From: CAIVAT01 sp964473485
Lineage (GTDB): Bacteria; Bacteroidota; Bacteroidia; Bacteroidales; FEN-979
Length of the DNA: 64,000 bases
Reading direction: 5' to 3'
Assembly: GCA_964473485.1 (NCBI GenBank)
Contig: CAYYPH010000015.1
Coordinates: forward strand, 1-64,000
A model generated the notes under the pieces. It did not search any database. It had not been told where the DNA came from and saw only the letters and a program-made list of their open reading frames with translations. The translations under genes and the position numbers were made by a program. Position 1 is the first letter of the stretch. Every line of letters begins with the position of its first letter. Below, in pieces: positions 54,870 to 63,919 of this stretch.

Positions 54870-55850
54870 TCAGAGCGCAAGAATGCGCGACATTTCGAGA
54901 AGGTCCTTATTGATATCCTTGTGATGCTTGATGGCTTTCTCAAAAGGGGTGTAGGTCACCTCTTTGTTTACGATACCGGCCATCACGTCACGGTGTCCTT
55001 CCATCAGTCCCCGGACTGCCAGGAAACCCAGGCTGCTGGCGAGTACACGGTCGAAGGCACTGGGCGCCCCCCCGCGTTGAATATGACCGAGAATGGTTAC
55101 CCGTGCATCGATCTCAGGTAATTTCTCTTTGACTTTGGCGGCAACTTCGTAGGCTCCTCCCATATCATCGCCTTCGGCAACAATGACGATTCCGGAGGTC
55201 TTGTTCTTGCGCCAGTCATGTTTCAGCAGCCGTGCAAGATTGTCAATATAGGTAGTGGTTTCGGGCACCAGGATGAATTCCGCCCCGCAGGCGATACCGC
55301 TGCGTAGCGCGATGAACCCGGCATCTCTCCCCATCACCTCGAGAAAGAACAGGCGCTCATGCGAAGTGGCCGTGTCCCTGATCTTATCTGCCGCCTCCAC
55401 TACGGTGTTGATTGCGGTATCGTAGCCAATGGTAGCATCGGTGCCATAAAGGTCGTTGTCGATCGTTCCCGGCAGTCCGATGATCGGCAGGTTGAACTCC
55501 TGGTTAAAGATGTTGGCGCCGGTAAAGGTCCCGTTCCCGCCAATCACCACAAGGGCATCGATATTGTGTTCCCTGATATTGTTGTAGGCTTGAAGCCGGC
55601 CTTCATATTCCATAAAACGCTTGCTTCGGGCTGTTTTGAGTATCGTACCTCCACGCTGGATGATATTGCTTACGGAATGACTGTATAACTGTTCAATCTG
55701 ATTATCGATCATCCCTTCATAGCCACGGTAAATTCCGTAAACGTCCAGTCCCATGTATATGGCCGTGCGCACCACCGCCCTGATGGCGGCATTCATGCCG
55801 GGAGAATCTCCCCCCGAGGTCATAACCCCGATTTTTGTAATGTGTGACAT
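54870..55850 (-). CDS. pfkA: ATP-dependent 6-phosphofructokinase
   Basis: A 326-residue glycolytic enzyme that phosphorylates fructose-6-phosphate. The nucleotide site MTSGGDSPGMNAAIR and the catalytic GTIDND are present. The glycine in GGNGTF at the position that is Asp in pyrophosphate-dependent enzymes argues for ATP use. The ATG at 55850 (MSHITKIGV) is chosen; the 21 extra residues from the ATG at 55913 lie inside the upstream methyltransferase gene. Confidence 0.96.
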   Translation of the reverse strand: MSHITKIGVMTSGGDSPGMNAAIRAVVRTAIYMGLDVYGIYRGYEGMIDNQIEQLYSHSVSNIIQRGGTILKTARSKRFMEYEGRLQAYNNIREHNIDALVVIGGNGTFTGANIFNQEFNLPIIGLPGTIDNDLYGTDATIGYDTAINTVVEAADKIRDTATSHERLFFLEVMGRDAGFIALRSGIACGAEFILVPETTTYIDNLARLLKHDWRKNKTSGIVIVAEGDDMGGAYEVAAKVKEKLPEIDARVTILGHIQRGGAPSAFDRVLASSLGFLAVRGLMEGHRDVMAGIVNKEVTYTPFEKAIKHHKDINKDLLEMSRILAL

Positions 55851-55878
55851 ACGTTTGAATTGATTTAATTTTAACTTC

Positions 55879-57030
55879 TTAGCTGTATCCTTTTTTCCCC
55901 TTGAAAAGATCAAATTTCAGGAACCGGCATTCGAGCGGTCCGTTAAACAATGTGATCTTCCGCGAGGGCCTTAACCCGATGAATTTTATCGCTCCCAGAT
56001 CCGACGAAATGAGCCAGGCCGTGCAACCGGTAAAATTCCTTTTCATTACATTGCCGATCATCTGGTAAAAGGCAACCGAGTCATCCAGTTTGATCCTCTC
56101 ATCGTAAGGCGGATTGAAAAGGAGGAATCCCGGCGAGCCTGGCGACACTGCATCTTCAAATGAAACCTTCTCAATAAGCACCCTCTCCTGAAGTCCTGCA
56201 AAAGCCAGGTTTTCCGTTGCCGAACGAATGGCGCGCTCCGATCGGTCGCCCCCCCTGATTACAAGATTCGGCTCATCCTTCATGGTTAGCCCGGCCGAAC
56301 TGACCCGTTCCCACAGACCGGCATCGAAATCGGGCCAGTTCATAAACCCGTAATGGTCACGGAACCGGCCGGGGGGAATTTCAAGTCCAAGCATGGCGGC
56401 TTCGATAAGGATCGTCCCCGATCCGCACATCGGGTCAAGCAGCGGGATACCGGCGTGCCAGCCCGACAGTTTAATCAGGCCGGCGGCAAGAACCTCGCTG
56501 ATAGGCGCAGGTCCGGCGCTCTGCCTGTAGCCCCTCCGGTGGAGCGATTGCCCCGATGAATCAATGGCCACGGTACATGAATCCCTGAAAAGATGAACAT
56601 TGATCCTGAATGATGGATTTGAAAGGTCGACCGATGGCCGGCGGCCCGTGATATTCCTGATCCGGTCGACAATCGCATCTTTCGACCGCTGGGCCACATA
56701 CTGTGAGTTTGTAAAAACCGTATAGGAAATCACCGCATCAATAGAGATGGTATGGTCTGGAGAGATGATCTGCTCCCATGGGTATTCGTTAATAGATTTA
56801 TAAAGGTCTGACTGTTCAATGATCTCAAAGTGAAAAAGCGGTTTAAGGATTCGCAGCGCAGTGCGGCAATGAAAGTTGACCCGGTACATTAACTCCTGGT
56901 CGCCGGTAAAGGACACTGCCCTGTTTAGGGTGAGAATGTCGTGCGCACCAATAGATAATAATTCCTCTGCCAGGACGCCCTCAAGTCCTGAAATAGTCTT
57001 GGCTATCAGAGGAAAACCAGTGTTGCTCAT
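55879..57030 (-). CDS. THUMP-domain class I RNA methyltransferase (RlmL/Trm14 type)
   Basis: A 383-residue S-adenosylmethionine methyltransferase. An N-terminal THUMP region (about 1-165) binds RNA. The methyltransferase motif I-like DPMCGSGTILIEAAML and the catalytic NPPY (in LLFNPPYDERIK) mark an N2-guanine RNA methyltransferase such as the N-terminal half of E. coli RlmL. The ATG at 57030 fits the family start SNTGFPLIAKTISGLE. It precedes pfkA by 28 bases. Confidence 0.92.
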   Translation of the reverse strand: MSNTGFPLIAKTISGLEGVLAEELLSIGAHDILTLNRAVSFTGDQELMYRVNFHCRTALRILKPLFHFEIIEQSDLYKSINEYPWEQIISPDHTISIDAVISYTVFTNSQYVAQRSKDAIVDRIRNITGRRPSVDLSNPSFRINVHLFRDSCTVAIDSSGQSLHRRGYRQSAGPAPISEVLAAGLIKLSGWHAGIPLLDPMCGSGTILIEAAMLGLEIPPGRFRDHYGFMNWPDFDAGLWERVSSAGLTMKDEPNLVIRGGDRSERAIRSATENLAFAGLQERVLIEKVSFEDAVSPGSPGFLLFNPPYDERIKLDDSVAFYQMIGNVMKRNFTGCTAWLISSDLGAIKFIGLRPSRKITLFNGPLECRFLKFDLFKGKKGYS

Positions 57031-57128
57031 GGGTGCTGTTCGTTCTGCAGAAACCGTAAAAAAAAGAGGTTGTTTGCCCGCCGAAGGTACGAAATATTTA
57101 TCCCGGGTATCAGTTACACAAGGTTTAT

Positions 57129-57136
57129 TAACTTTG
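57129..57136 (+). promoter_or_regulatory. Possible -7 element of the DUF5686 gene
   Basis: TAACTTTG matches TAnnTTTG exactly, 15 bases before the ATG at 57151. No -33 TTTG at the usual spacing, and the leader would be only about 8 bases, so support is weak. Confidence 0.3.
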
Positions 57137-57150
57137 AAAAAAAAGTCAGA

Positions 57151-59667
57151 ATGCAGCGACACTTTCTTATCACATTCATAATCTGCCTGTTACATGCATT
57201 TCCCATGCATGGACAGGAGACAAATTACACCTCAGGGAAAATCATCGATGCAAAAACCCGGGAACCTTTAGCGTTTGTCAATATTGTGATCAACAATGGA
57301 AACACCGGGGGTACCAGCGACATTGACGGAAAATTCAGGCTGCGCTCATCAAAGCCGGTTACCAGTCTCCGCTTCTCTTTCGTAGGATATGAATCAAAAA
57401 CGATCAGTACCGTCAGTAAAACCAAAGATCTGCTGGTGCAACTAACGCCGAAGGAGATTGATCTGGGTGAGGTTGAGATCCTTCCCGGAATCAATCCCGC
57501 TCACCGGATCATCAGCAATGTGATCGAAAACCGTGACATCAACGATCCGGAGAAGGTGAAGACCTTTTCATACACGGCCTATGACAAGACCGTATTTACG
57601 GCCGACATTGACACTACATTGAAAAACGATTTCGCCGCCCTCGTCGACACTACGGGATACAGGCCTGCCGGGGGGATGGGCATGGATTTCACTATGAATG
57701 CCGACTCTGTGAAAATGGATTCGGCCACCCGTGATTCAGCCACCCGTTTTCTGGAAGATCTGATCAGCAAACAATATCTTTTCCTGATGGAGAATGTAAC
57801 CAAACGGAAGTTCATGGCTCCCGACAAAAACTATAACAAGGTGATCGCGACCAAAATGTCGGGTTTTAAAGACCCCATCATGGTTTTCATTGCCACCCAG
57901 ATTCAGTCCTTTTCCTTTTATAAACCGGTTATCACCATTTTTCAGAGAGAATACATCAATCCCATCGGTTCCGGGGGGTTGAACAAATATTTTTTCAAGA
58001 TCGAAGACACCACCTATTCCGGCAAAGACACCGTTTTTATCGTTTCATTCAGGCCCAGGAAGGGCACCAATTTCGATGGGCTTAAGGGAGTTCTTGCCAT
58101 CAATACGTTTAACTGGGCGATCCAGAATGTCAGCGCCGAACCCCATCCGAACGACGGCGGGTTCATGATCAGGATCCACCAGATGTATGAGCTTATCGAA
58201 GGCAAGCAGTGGTTCCCTGTACAGCTTAACACCGATGTGGCCTTTAACAATTTACGGATCGGGAAATACAAAGCGGTAGGAAGCGGCAGGAGTTACATTC
58301 GCGACATTGTGCTCAATCCGGAGTTGGTCAGGAGGGAATTCAGCCATCTTGACATCGAGGTGGACCCGATGGCCACCGACCGTAACGAGAACTTCTGGAA
58401 TCTTTACCGGATCGACAGCCTGACGTCGAAGGACCGCCAGACTTACAAGGTGCTCGACAGCGTAGGAAAAGCCAATAATTTTGACAAGATGGCAAAATCT
58501 CTTCAGACGATCCTGACCGGCAGGATCCCATGGGGACCCATTGATCTGGACATCAACAAATTTCTCAACTACAACACCTACGAAGGATTGATACTGGGTG
58601 CTGGGCTTCACACCAACGACAAACTTTCGCAATGGTTCAGGATCGGCGGTTTTTACCAGTATGCCTTTGCCATCTCAACCTCAAAATATGGCGGCGATTT
58701 CAAGATCATCGCGAACCGGCGGCATGACCTGACGTTTTCGGGCGCCTATTTCTATGACCTGATCGAGTCGGGAGGGGTTAGTTTCCCAAGTGATTACGAA
58801 AGCATACTATCCGGAAATTTCCGGCAGCTTATGATTAAAAAACTGGATCGTACCGAGAGTTTCGGTCTCTCTATGGGTTTCAGGGCACTGAAATACGTGC
58901 TTTTCAACGCAGGTTTTACCAGGGAACAAAAGCAATCGACTACCTTCGACTTCGCCACTCAGGAAGGGAATGCCACCATCCTTGATGATCAGTTCCTCTT
59001 CTCAAATTTCACAGCGGGGTTTAAATGGGCCTATGGAGAGAAATTCATCCAGACGGTCAACAACAAGATATCGCTCGGGACCAGTTACCCGGTTATCTGG
59101 ATTCAATACACCCTGGGGCTTAAGGGATTCCTGAATGGTGAATACGACTACAACAAAATCGACCTTAAGATCCGTAAAACATTCAATATAAAATACCTGG
59201 GAAAACTAACCCTGCAACTGAACGGGGGATATGTCGATCAGCCCATCCCTGCAACCAATCTTTATTACGCCCCCGGCAGCTACCGGTTAATCACGCTGTT
59301 TGCCCCGGGCAGCTTTGCCACGATGCGCAACAACGAGTTCCTGTCGAGCAAGTACCTCTCGCTTTACCTTTACCATGATTTTGGTTACCTGCTCTACAAA
59401 AGCAAAAACTGGTTTCATCCTGAGTTTGCCGTCTCACAGAATATCGGTTTCGGATGGCTTGACCACGCTGAGCGTTATCAATATATCAGTATCGCGCCCC
59501 GCATCATGGATCTGGGTTATTACGAGTCGGGACTGCTGATCAACAACCTGGTCAATCTGCAGTTATACAAGATCGGTGTGGGAGCCTTTTACCGCTGGGG
59601 GCCCTATTCGTTCGACAAAGTGGGCGACAATTTCGCTTACAAGATTTCGATGATATTTCCTTTCTGA
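57151..59667 (+). CDS. DUF5686 outer-membrane protein with carboxypeptidase-like regulatory domain
   Basis: An 838-residue exported protein with a signal peptide (to FPMHGQ). A carboxypeptidase-regulatory-like (CarboxypepD_reg) domain spans about 22-110, seen as GKIIDAKTREPLAFVNIVI and the FVGYES turn. The rest is a DUF5686 region with a predicted outer-membrane beta-barrel ending ISMIFPF. Function is unknown. An in-frame tandem duplication of 15 bases (57718-57747) gives DSATR twice. The ATG at 57151 is chosen over 57070, which lies in the divergent methyltransferase's upstream region. Confidence 0.87.
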   Translation: MQRHFLITFIICLLHAFPMHGQETNYTSGKIIDAKTREPLAFVNIVINNGNTGGTSDIDGKFRLRSSKPVTSLRFSFVGYESKTISTVSKTKDLLVQLTPKEIDLGEVEILPGINPAHRIISNVIENRDINDPEKVKTFSYTAYDKTVFTADIDTTLKNDFAALVDTTGYRPAGGMGMDFTMNADSVKMDSATRDSATRFLEDLISKQYLFLMENVTKRKFMAPDKNYNKVIATKMSGFKDPIMVFIATQIQSFSFYKPVITIFQREYINPIGSGGLNKYFFKIEDTTYSGKDTVFIVSFRPRKGTNFDGLKGVLAINTFNWAIQNVSAEPHPNDGGFMIRIHQMYELIEGKQWFPVQLNTDVAFNNLRIGKYKAVGSGRSYIRDIVLNPELVRREFSHLDIEVDPMATDRNENFWNLYRIDSLTSKDRQTYKVLDSVGKANNFDKMAKSLQTILTGRIPWGPIDLDINKFLNYNTYEGLILGAGLHTNDKLSQWFRIGGFYQYAFAISTSKYGGDFKIIANRRHDLTFSGAYFYDLIESGGVSFPSDYESILSGNFRQLMIKKLDRTESFGLSMGFRALKYVLFNAGFTREQKQSTTFDFATQEGNATILDDQFLFSNFTAGFKWAYGEKFIQTVNNKISLGTSYPVIWIQYTLGLKGFLNGEYDYNKIDLKIRKTFNIKYLGKLTLQLNGGYVDQPIPATNLYYAPGSYRLITLFAPGSFATMRNNEFLSSKYLSLYLYHDFGYLLYKSKNWFHPEFAVSQNIGFGWLDHAERYQYISIAPRIMDLGYYESGLLINNLVNLQLYKIGVGAFYRWGPYSFDKVGDNFAYKISMIFPF

Positions 59668-59734
59668 ATGTTGACCGTCTAATTTAGAATAATTCGAAAT
59701 TTTGGGGCACAAAAGTCAGGTTTGAATATTTATT

Positions 59735-59742
59735 TATATTTG
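59735..59742 (+). promoter_or_regulatory. -7 element of the respiratory operon
   Basis: TATATTTG matches TAnnTTTG exactly, 28 bases before the iron-sulfur protein ATG. A TTTG at 59721 is too close to be its -33 element, so only half the promoter is supported. Confidence 0.45.
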
Positions 59743-59770
59743 TCCATATAATTTCATCAGCGACTCAACT

Positions 59771-60736
59771 ATGGAAGATAACCACAACCATCAACCTACC
59801 GAAGGAGATCCAAAAGGTTCATCGAGAAGAGACTTTCTGAAGAATCTCGGACTGGCCGGGGTGGGTGTTGCAACAGGCGCGGCCGCGCTCTATTCGGGTC
59901 ATATTTTTGAGGCAAAAAAGGAAGTTTCAGGTGTAAAAAGAGTGTTACTTACCCAGGACGGAAAGCTGGTTCAGGTGGATTCGTTGAAAATGAAGGCGAT
60001 GGAAAAGACCGGAGAAGAGCTGCTCACCTTTCAGGGCCGCGAAGGGATTCCCGGACGGCGATGGGTGATGGTGACCGATCTCTCGCGTTGCCGTAATGCC
60101 CGGCGTTGTATTACCGCCTGCCAGGAGGCACACCAGCTGAAACCGGAGCAGTATCATATCAATACGCTGCAGATGCAGGATTCGCCGAATACTGCCCCCT
60201 ACCACATGCCCAAAAACTGCCAGCACTGCGACAATCCGCCCTGTGTTTCGGTATGCCCTGTTGATGCCACCTACAAACGCCCCGATGGAATTGTGCTGAT
60301 CGATAACGACCGGTGTATCGGATGCCGGTTCTGTATGTCGGCCTGCCCTTACTCAGCAAGGATTTTTAATTGGCTGGAGCCGAAAGATGCCGCCAAGCAT
60401 CAGGATCAGGATTACAATGTGGAGTTAAATGTCCCTCAGAAACTTGGCACCATTTCAAAATGCCTTTTCAGCGCCGACCGTCTTCGCGAAGGCAAACTGC
60501 CCTATTGTGTATCAGCCTGTCCGAACGGGGTATACTATTTCGGCGATGAAAACGAGGATGCAGTAACCAACGGAACCACGCAGGAGACAGTGAGGCTCAG
60601 CAAGCTGTTGCGCGATAACGGCGGATACCAGCTCATGCCGGAGCTTGGGACCAAGCCGAGGGTCTATTATCTTCCCCCGAAGAACCGTCTTTTCCCATTT
60701 GATGAAACTCCAGAACCATCCCCTAAAAAAGCGTGA
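59771..60736 (+). CDS. Tat-exported four-cluster iron-sulfur protein (DmsB/HybA/ActB-like)
   Basis: A 321-residue electron-transfer subunit. A twin-arginine signal (SRRDFLKNLGLAG, RR at 19-20) indicates a periplasmic or outward-facing location. Four cysteine motifs can be aligned with the DmsB/PsrB layout. Motif I is C107-x5-C113-x3-C117 with Ala110 where the second Cys is expected. Motif II is C150/C153/C158/C162 and motif III is C182/C185/C188/C192. Motif IV is C231..C246/C250 with Ser234 where the second Cys is expected. So two sites have three cysteines. It begins a cluster with NrfD, cytochrome c, SCO and probable oxidase genes. Confidence 0.9.
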   Translation: MEDNHNHQPTEGDPKGSSRRDFLKNLGLAGVGVATGAAALYSGHIFEAKKEVSGVKRVLLTQDGKLVQVDSLKMKAMEKTGEELLTFQGREGIPGRRWVMVTDLSRCRNARRCITACQEAHQLKPEQYHINTLQMQDSPNTAPYHMPKNCQHCDNPPCVSVCPVDATYKRPDGIVLIDNDRCIGCRFCMSACPYSARIFNWLEPKDAAKHQDQDYNVELNVPQKLGTISKCLFSADRLREGKLPYCVSACPNGVYYFGDENEDAVTNGTTQETVRLSKLLRDNGGYQLMPELGTKPRVYYLPPKNRLFPFDETPEPSPKKA

Positions 60737-62064
60737 ACCATATGGAATACAACAAATTAACCATTGAGAAAGTCACCTATGACCTGAGCCATCATATTCG
60801 GATCAACAAAGGGTTTATCCTTTGGATGGGTTTCCTGACCGTGTCGCTGCTGATATGTCTTTACGCTTATTCAGTGCAGCTCAGGGAAGGTCTGGGAGTG
60901 GCCGGAATACGTGACTATGTGAGCTGGGGCATCTACCTTTCGAACTTCGTTTTTTTCGTGGCTTCCAGCCTTATCGGTATGCTGATCAGTGCTGTTCTTG
61001 GCCTGATCGGGTTCAAATGGGTGACGCCGTTGACCAGAATCGCCGAAACCATCGCCGTGGCCTTTGCCGCTGTTGCGGGGCTGGTGATCGTTTCGGACAT
61101 GGGGCGACCGGAGCGGCTGGCCTATGTTTTCATTCATGCGCGTTTCCAGTCGCCGATCCTCTGGGACGTTACTGTGATCACTACCTATTTTGTGCTGAGC
61201 CTGTTACTTCTTTACCTTCCGCTGATAGCCGACATGGCCATCATTCACCGGAAGTTTGATGCCCTGCCCGCCTGGTTAAAACCCGTCTACAAAATCCTTT
61301 CCCTCAATTTCACCGACTCACCCGAACAGAACCGGATCATTCACCGGGCAATAAGGATCCTGCTCATCCTGATCGTTCCGATGGCCCTATCCATTCATAC
61401 CGTCACATCGTGGTTGTTTGCCGTTACCTCACGGGCAGGCTGGGACAGCACGATCTTTGGGCCGTATTTCGTATCCGGGGCCTTTGTTGCCGGGGCAGCG
61501 GCCGTAATCGTGGCCATGTACTTCTTTCGGAATAACTACAAGCTGCAAGACTACCTGACGGAAATGCATTTCAACAACATGGGCAAGGTACTGGCTTTGG
61601 TCTCGCTGGTCTATCTCTATTTCAACATCAATGAGTTTCTTGTACCGGGATACAAACTCAAACGGGCCGATGCCGTTCACCTGCATGAATTACTTGCAGG
61701 CAAGGATGCCGCGATGTTCTGGCTTGTCCAGGTGGGAGGCCTTATCGTTCCCATTATTCTGATGCTGTTCAGGAGGTTCAGGAAACCGTTGCCAATCATG
61801 CTCATCTCTGTTGCAGTGATCGTCGCGGCGTGGTTTAAACGCTACCTGATCGTCATCCCCACGCAGGAGCATCCTTTCCTGCCCATACAGCATGTGCCTG
61901 AAAACTTTGTTCACTACACCCCCACCCTCCTTGAATCGCTTATTTCGCTGGCGCCTTTCCTCCTTGTTCTGATCATCATCACACTAATCTCCAAGTTTTT
62001 TCCCGTTATCCCGATCCACGAGACAGCCAGGGAAAAAGGGATTGAGCATGTAACCTTTGATTAA
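60733..62064 (+). CDS. NrfD/PsrC-family quinol-interacting membrane protein
   Basis: A 443-residue polytopic membrane protein with about nine or ten hydrophobic segments, of the NrfD/PsrC family that exchanges electrons between quinones and an iron-sulfur partner. It contains the pattern WGIYLSNFVFFVASSLIG and SIHTVTSWLFAVTSRAGWDSTIFGPYFVSGA, both typical of the family. The GTG start at 60733 overlaps the stop of the iron-sulfur gene by three bases; an ATG at 60742 is an alternative. The neighbour relation shows the two are partners. Confidence 0.93.
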   Translation: MNHMEYNKLTIEKVTYDLSHHIRINKGFILWMGFLTVSLLICLYAYSVQLREGLGVAGIRDYVSWGIYLSNFVFFVASSLIGMLISAVLGLIGFKWVTPLTRIAETIAVAFAAVAGLVIVSDMGRPERLAYVFIHARFQSPILWDVTVITTYFVLSLLLLYLPLIADMAIIHRKFDALPAWLKPVYKILSLNFTDSPEQNRIIHRAIRILLILIVPMALSIHTVTSWLFAVTSRAGWDSTIFGPYFVSGAFVAGAAAVIVAMYFFRNNYKLQDYLTEMHFNNMGKVLALVSLVYLYFNINEFLVPGYKLKRADAVHLHELLAGKDAAMFWLVQVGGLIVPIILMLFRRFRKPLPIMLISVAVIVAAWFKRYLIVIPTQEHPFLPIQHVPENFVHYTPTLLESLISLAPFLLVLIIITLISKFFPVIPIHETAREKGIEHVTFD

Positions 62065-62084
62065 TCAACAAACAACCGGAAATT

Positions 62085-62987
62085 ATGCGTTTCAACTCAC
62101 TGATAATCATTTCCTTCATCCTTACACAGGGATTCAGTATAACTGCTTCCGGCCAGGCATGGGTTGTTCCCGATGACCAGAAAGCGATCAGGGCACCATT
62201 CAAATTCACGCCCGATATGCAGAAGAAGGGGGAGGAACTTTATGCCAAAAACTGTCAGTCGTGTCACGGTCAGCCCGGAAAAGATAACTGGGCCCAGCTG
62301 ACACCTCCGCCGGGTGACCTGGCCAAGGACAAAGTGGCCAAAGAGACCGATGGGGAGATGTTTTACAAGATCACTGCAGGAAGGCCGCCGATGCCTGAAT
62401 TCAGGAATATTCTCACCGAGGACGAGCGCTGGTGGGTGGTAGCCTATGTCCGTACTTTTCACGCAGGATATGTGCAGCCTGAACCAGGTCCAGTAAAAGC
62501 TTTCGACGGCCGGACCATCACGCTTCACATGAAATTCAACGAAAAGGAGAAAAAGATCATTGTCAGCGCTACCGAGCTGACAAAAGAGAATACCCAGATA
62601 CCGGCTGAAGGAGTGGATATATCGGTTTGGGTGAAACGCTATTTCGGCCTCATGCAGGCCACCGAGGTCAAGACCACTGGCCCCTCGGGGAATGCAGTGT
62701 TTTCCTTCCCTGAAGACATACCGGGCAATAAGGGTGGCTTTGTGGATCTTGTGGCGAGGGTCAATGATCCGAAAGGGACGATGCGGTCATCACCGGCTAC
62801 GGCCAGTCTGGCGATTGGGAAACCCACAGACCTGCCGGGCCTGACCGAAACCCGTGCATGGTGGTCAGTGAGGTCGCAGGCGCCGGTTTGGGTCATTCTG
62901 ACCTATTCCCTGTCCGTCATCATTGTTTGGGGATTCATACTATATATTGTTTATACCATATTGCAGATAAGAAAGGTGAGCGGGTGA
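62085..62987 (+). CDS. Membrane-anchored mono-heme cytochrome c with extra domain
   Basis: A 300-residue protein with a signal peptide (to ASGQ). A cytochrome c domain spans about 42-130, with CQSCH at 57-61 and the probable axial methionine M103 (GRPPMPEF). A beta-rich region of unknown kind (about 140-255) follows, then a C-terminal membrane anchor (about 270-293). This fusion would present the heme to the outer face of the inner membrane, between the NrfD partner and the oxidase. Its stop codon lies inside an 8-bp tandem array. Confidence 0.9.
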   Translation: MRFNSLIIISFILTQGFSITASGQAWVVPDDQKAIRAPFKFTPDMQKKGEELYAKNCQSCHGQPGKDNWAQLTPPPGDLAKDKVAKETDGEMFYKITAGRPPMPEFRNILTEDERWWVVAYVRTFHAGYVQPEPGPVKAFDGRTITLHMKFNEKEKKIIVSATELTKENTQIPAEGVDISVWVKRYFGLMQATEVKTTGPSGNAVFSFPEDIPGNKGGFVDLVARVNDPKGTMRSSPATASLAIGKPTDLPGLTETRAWWSVRSQAPVWVILTYSLSVIIVWGFILYIVYTILQIRKVSG

Positions 62988-63063
62988 ACAGGTGAGCGGG
63001 TGAACAGGTGAGCGGGTGAACAGGTGAACGAGGGAGCAGGTGAACAGGTGAATGGGGGAATAG
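62976..63063. repeat. 8-bp/16-bp tandem repeat over the end of the cytochrome gene
   Basis: The 16-bp unit gtgagcgggtgaacag is repeated three times exactly (62976-63023) and then in degenerate form to about 63063. GTGA recurs every 8 bases with few exceptions. The first unit encodes the last codons and stop of the cytochrome gene. The array fills the first half of the 139-base gap to the SCO gene, where nothing else is evident. Confidence 0.9.
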
Positions 63064-63126
63064 AAACCTAGGTTATACGAAATTTGATTAGGAAGGGGTG
63101 AAGATCATGATCAAAACAAAATAAAG

Positions 63127-63918
63127 ATGTACAGAATCAGACTTTTTCTTTGTTTACTGGCGGTTCTGCTGCTGAGCCAGGGGCAAGTGGTATCGGCACA
63201 GGAAGGAACTGCCATTGAGGCCGGGATCATCGAACAACTCGATACTATCGTTCCTGCCTCGCTCGTCTTTACCGATGAATCAGGGAAGACCGTGAATCTC
63301 AGGTCAATCATCACAAAACCAACCATTCTCGTGCTGGTTTATTTCGATTGTCCGGGTATTTGTCCGGCCATACTCTCGGGTGTCTCCGACGTAGTGGAGA
63401 AACTGGGAATGGAACTGGGAAAAGAATACCAGATTTTATCCATCAGTTTTAATCCGGCCGATACACCTGAAAAAGCGGTGAGCCTGAAACGAAATTACCT
63501 CCGCGATCACAGCCGCGAACACGCAGATTCGTGGATGTATCTTACCGGCGACAGTGCCAACATCAACGCCCTGACACGTGCGGTGGGTTACTATTTCAAA
63601 CCGATGGGGAACGATTTTATGCATCCGTCATGTATCATTGTACTCAGCCCTCAGGCAAAGGTAACCCGGTACCTTTACGGCACCTCATTTCTCCCGTTCG
63701 ATGTGAAAATGGCCATTGTTGAAGCGCAAAAAGGCCAGTCAAGACCGACCATCAACCGGGTTCTGGAATACTGCTTCAGCTATGATCCCGAAGGTAGGAA
63801 ATACACCCTCCAGGTCACAAAAATTGCCGCCACCATCATCATCTTTTTTGCGGTAGTCCTATTCACTACGCTCATTATCAGGTCATCCAGGAAAAAGAAA
63901 AAATCAAATCAACAATAA
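63127..63918 (+). CDS. SCO-family copper chaperone
   Basis: A 263-residue thioredoxin-fold protein that delivers copper to, or reduces the cysteines of, the CuA/CuB sites of cytochrome oxidase. The copper ligands are C75 and C79 (FDCPGICPAI) and H166 (NDFMHPSC). A signal peptide ends near VVSAQ, and a C-terminal membrane anchor lies at about 233-254. Its stop is one base from the next gene, a probable oxidase subunit, which fits the role. Confidence 0.95.
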   Translation: MYRIRLFLCLLAVLLLSQGQVVSAQEGTAIEAGIIEQLDTIVPASLVFTDESGKTVNLRSIITKPTILVLVYFDCPGICPAILSGVSDVVEKLGMELGKEYQILSISFNPADTPEKAVSLKRNYLRDHSREHADSWMYLTGDSANINALTRAVGYYFKPMGNDFMHPSCIIVLSPQAKVTRYLYGTSFLPFDVKMAIVEAQKGQSRPTINRVLEYCFSYDPEGRKYTLQVTKIAATIIIFFAVVLFTTLIIRSSRKKKKSNQQ

Positions 63919-63919
63919 T

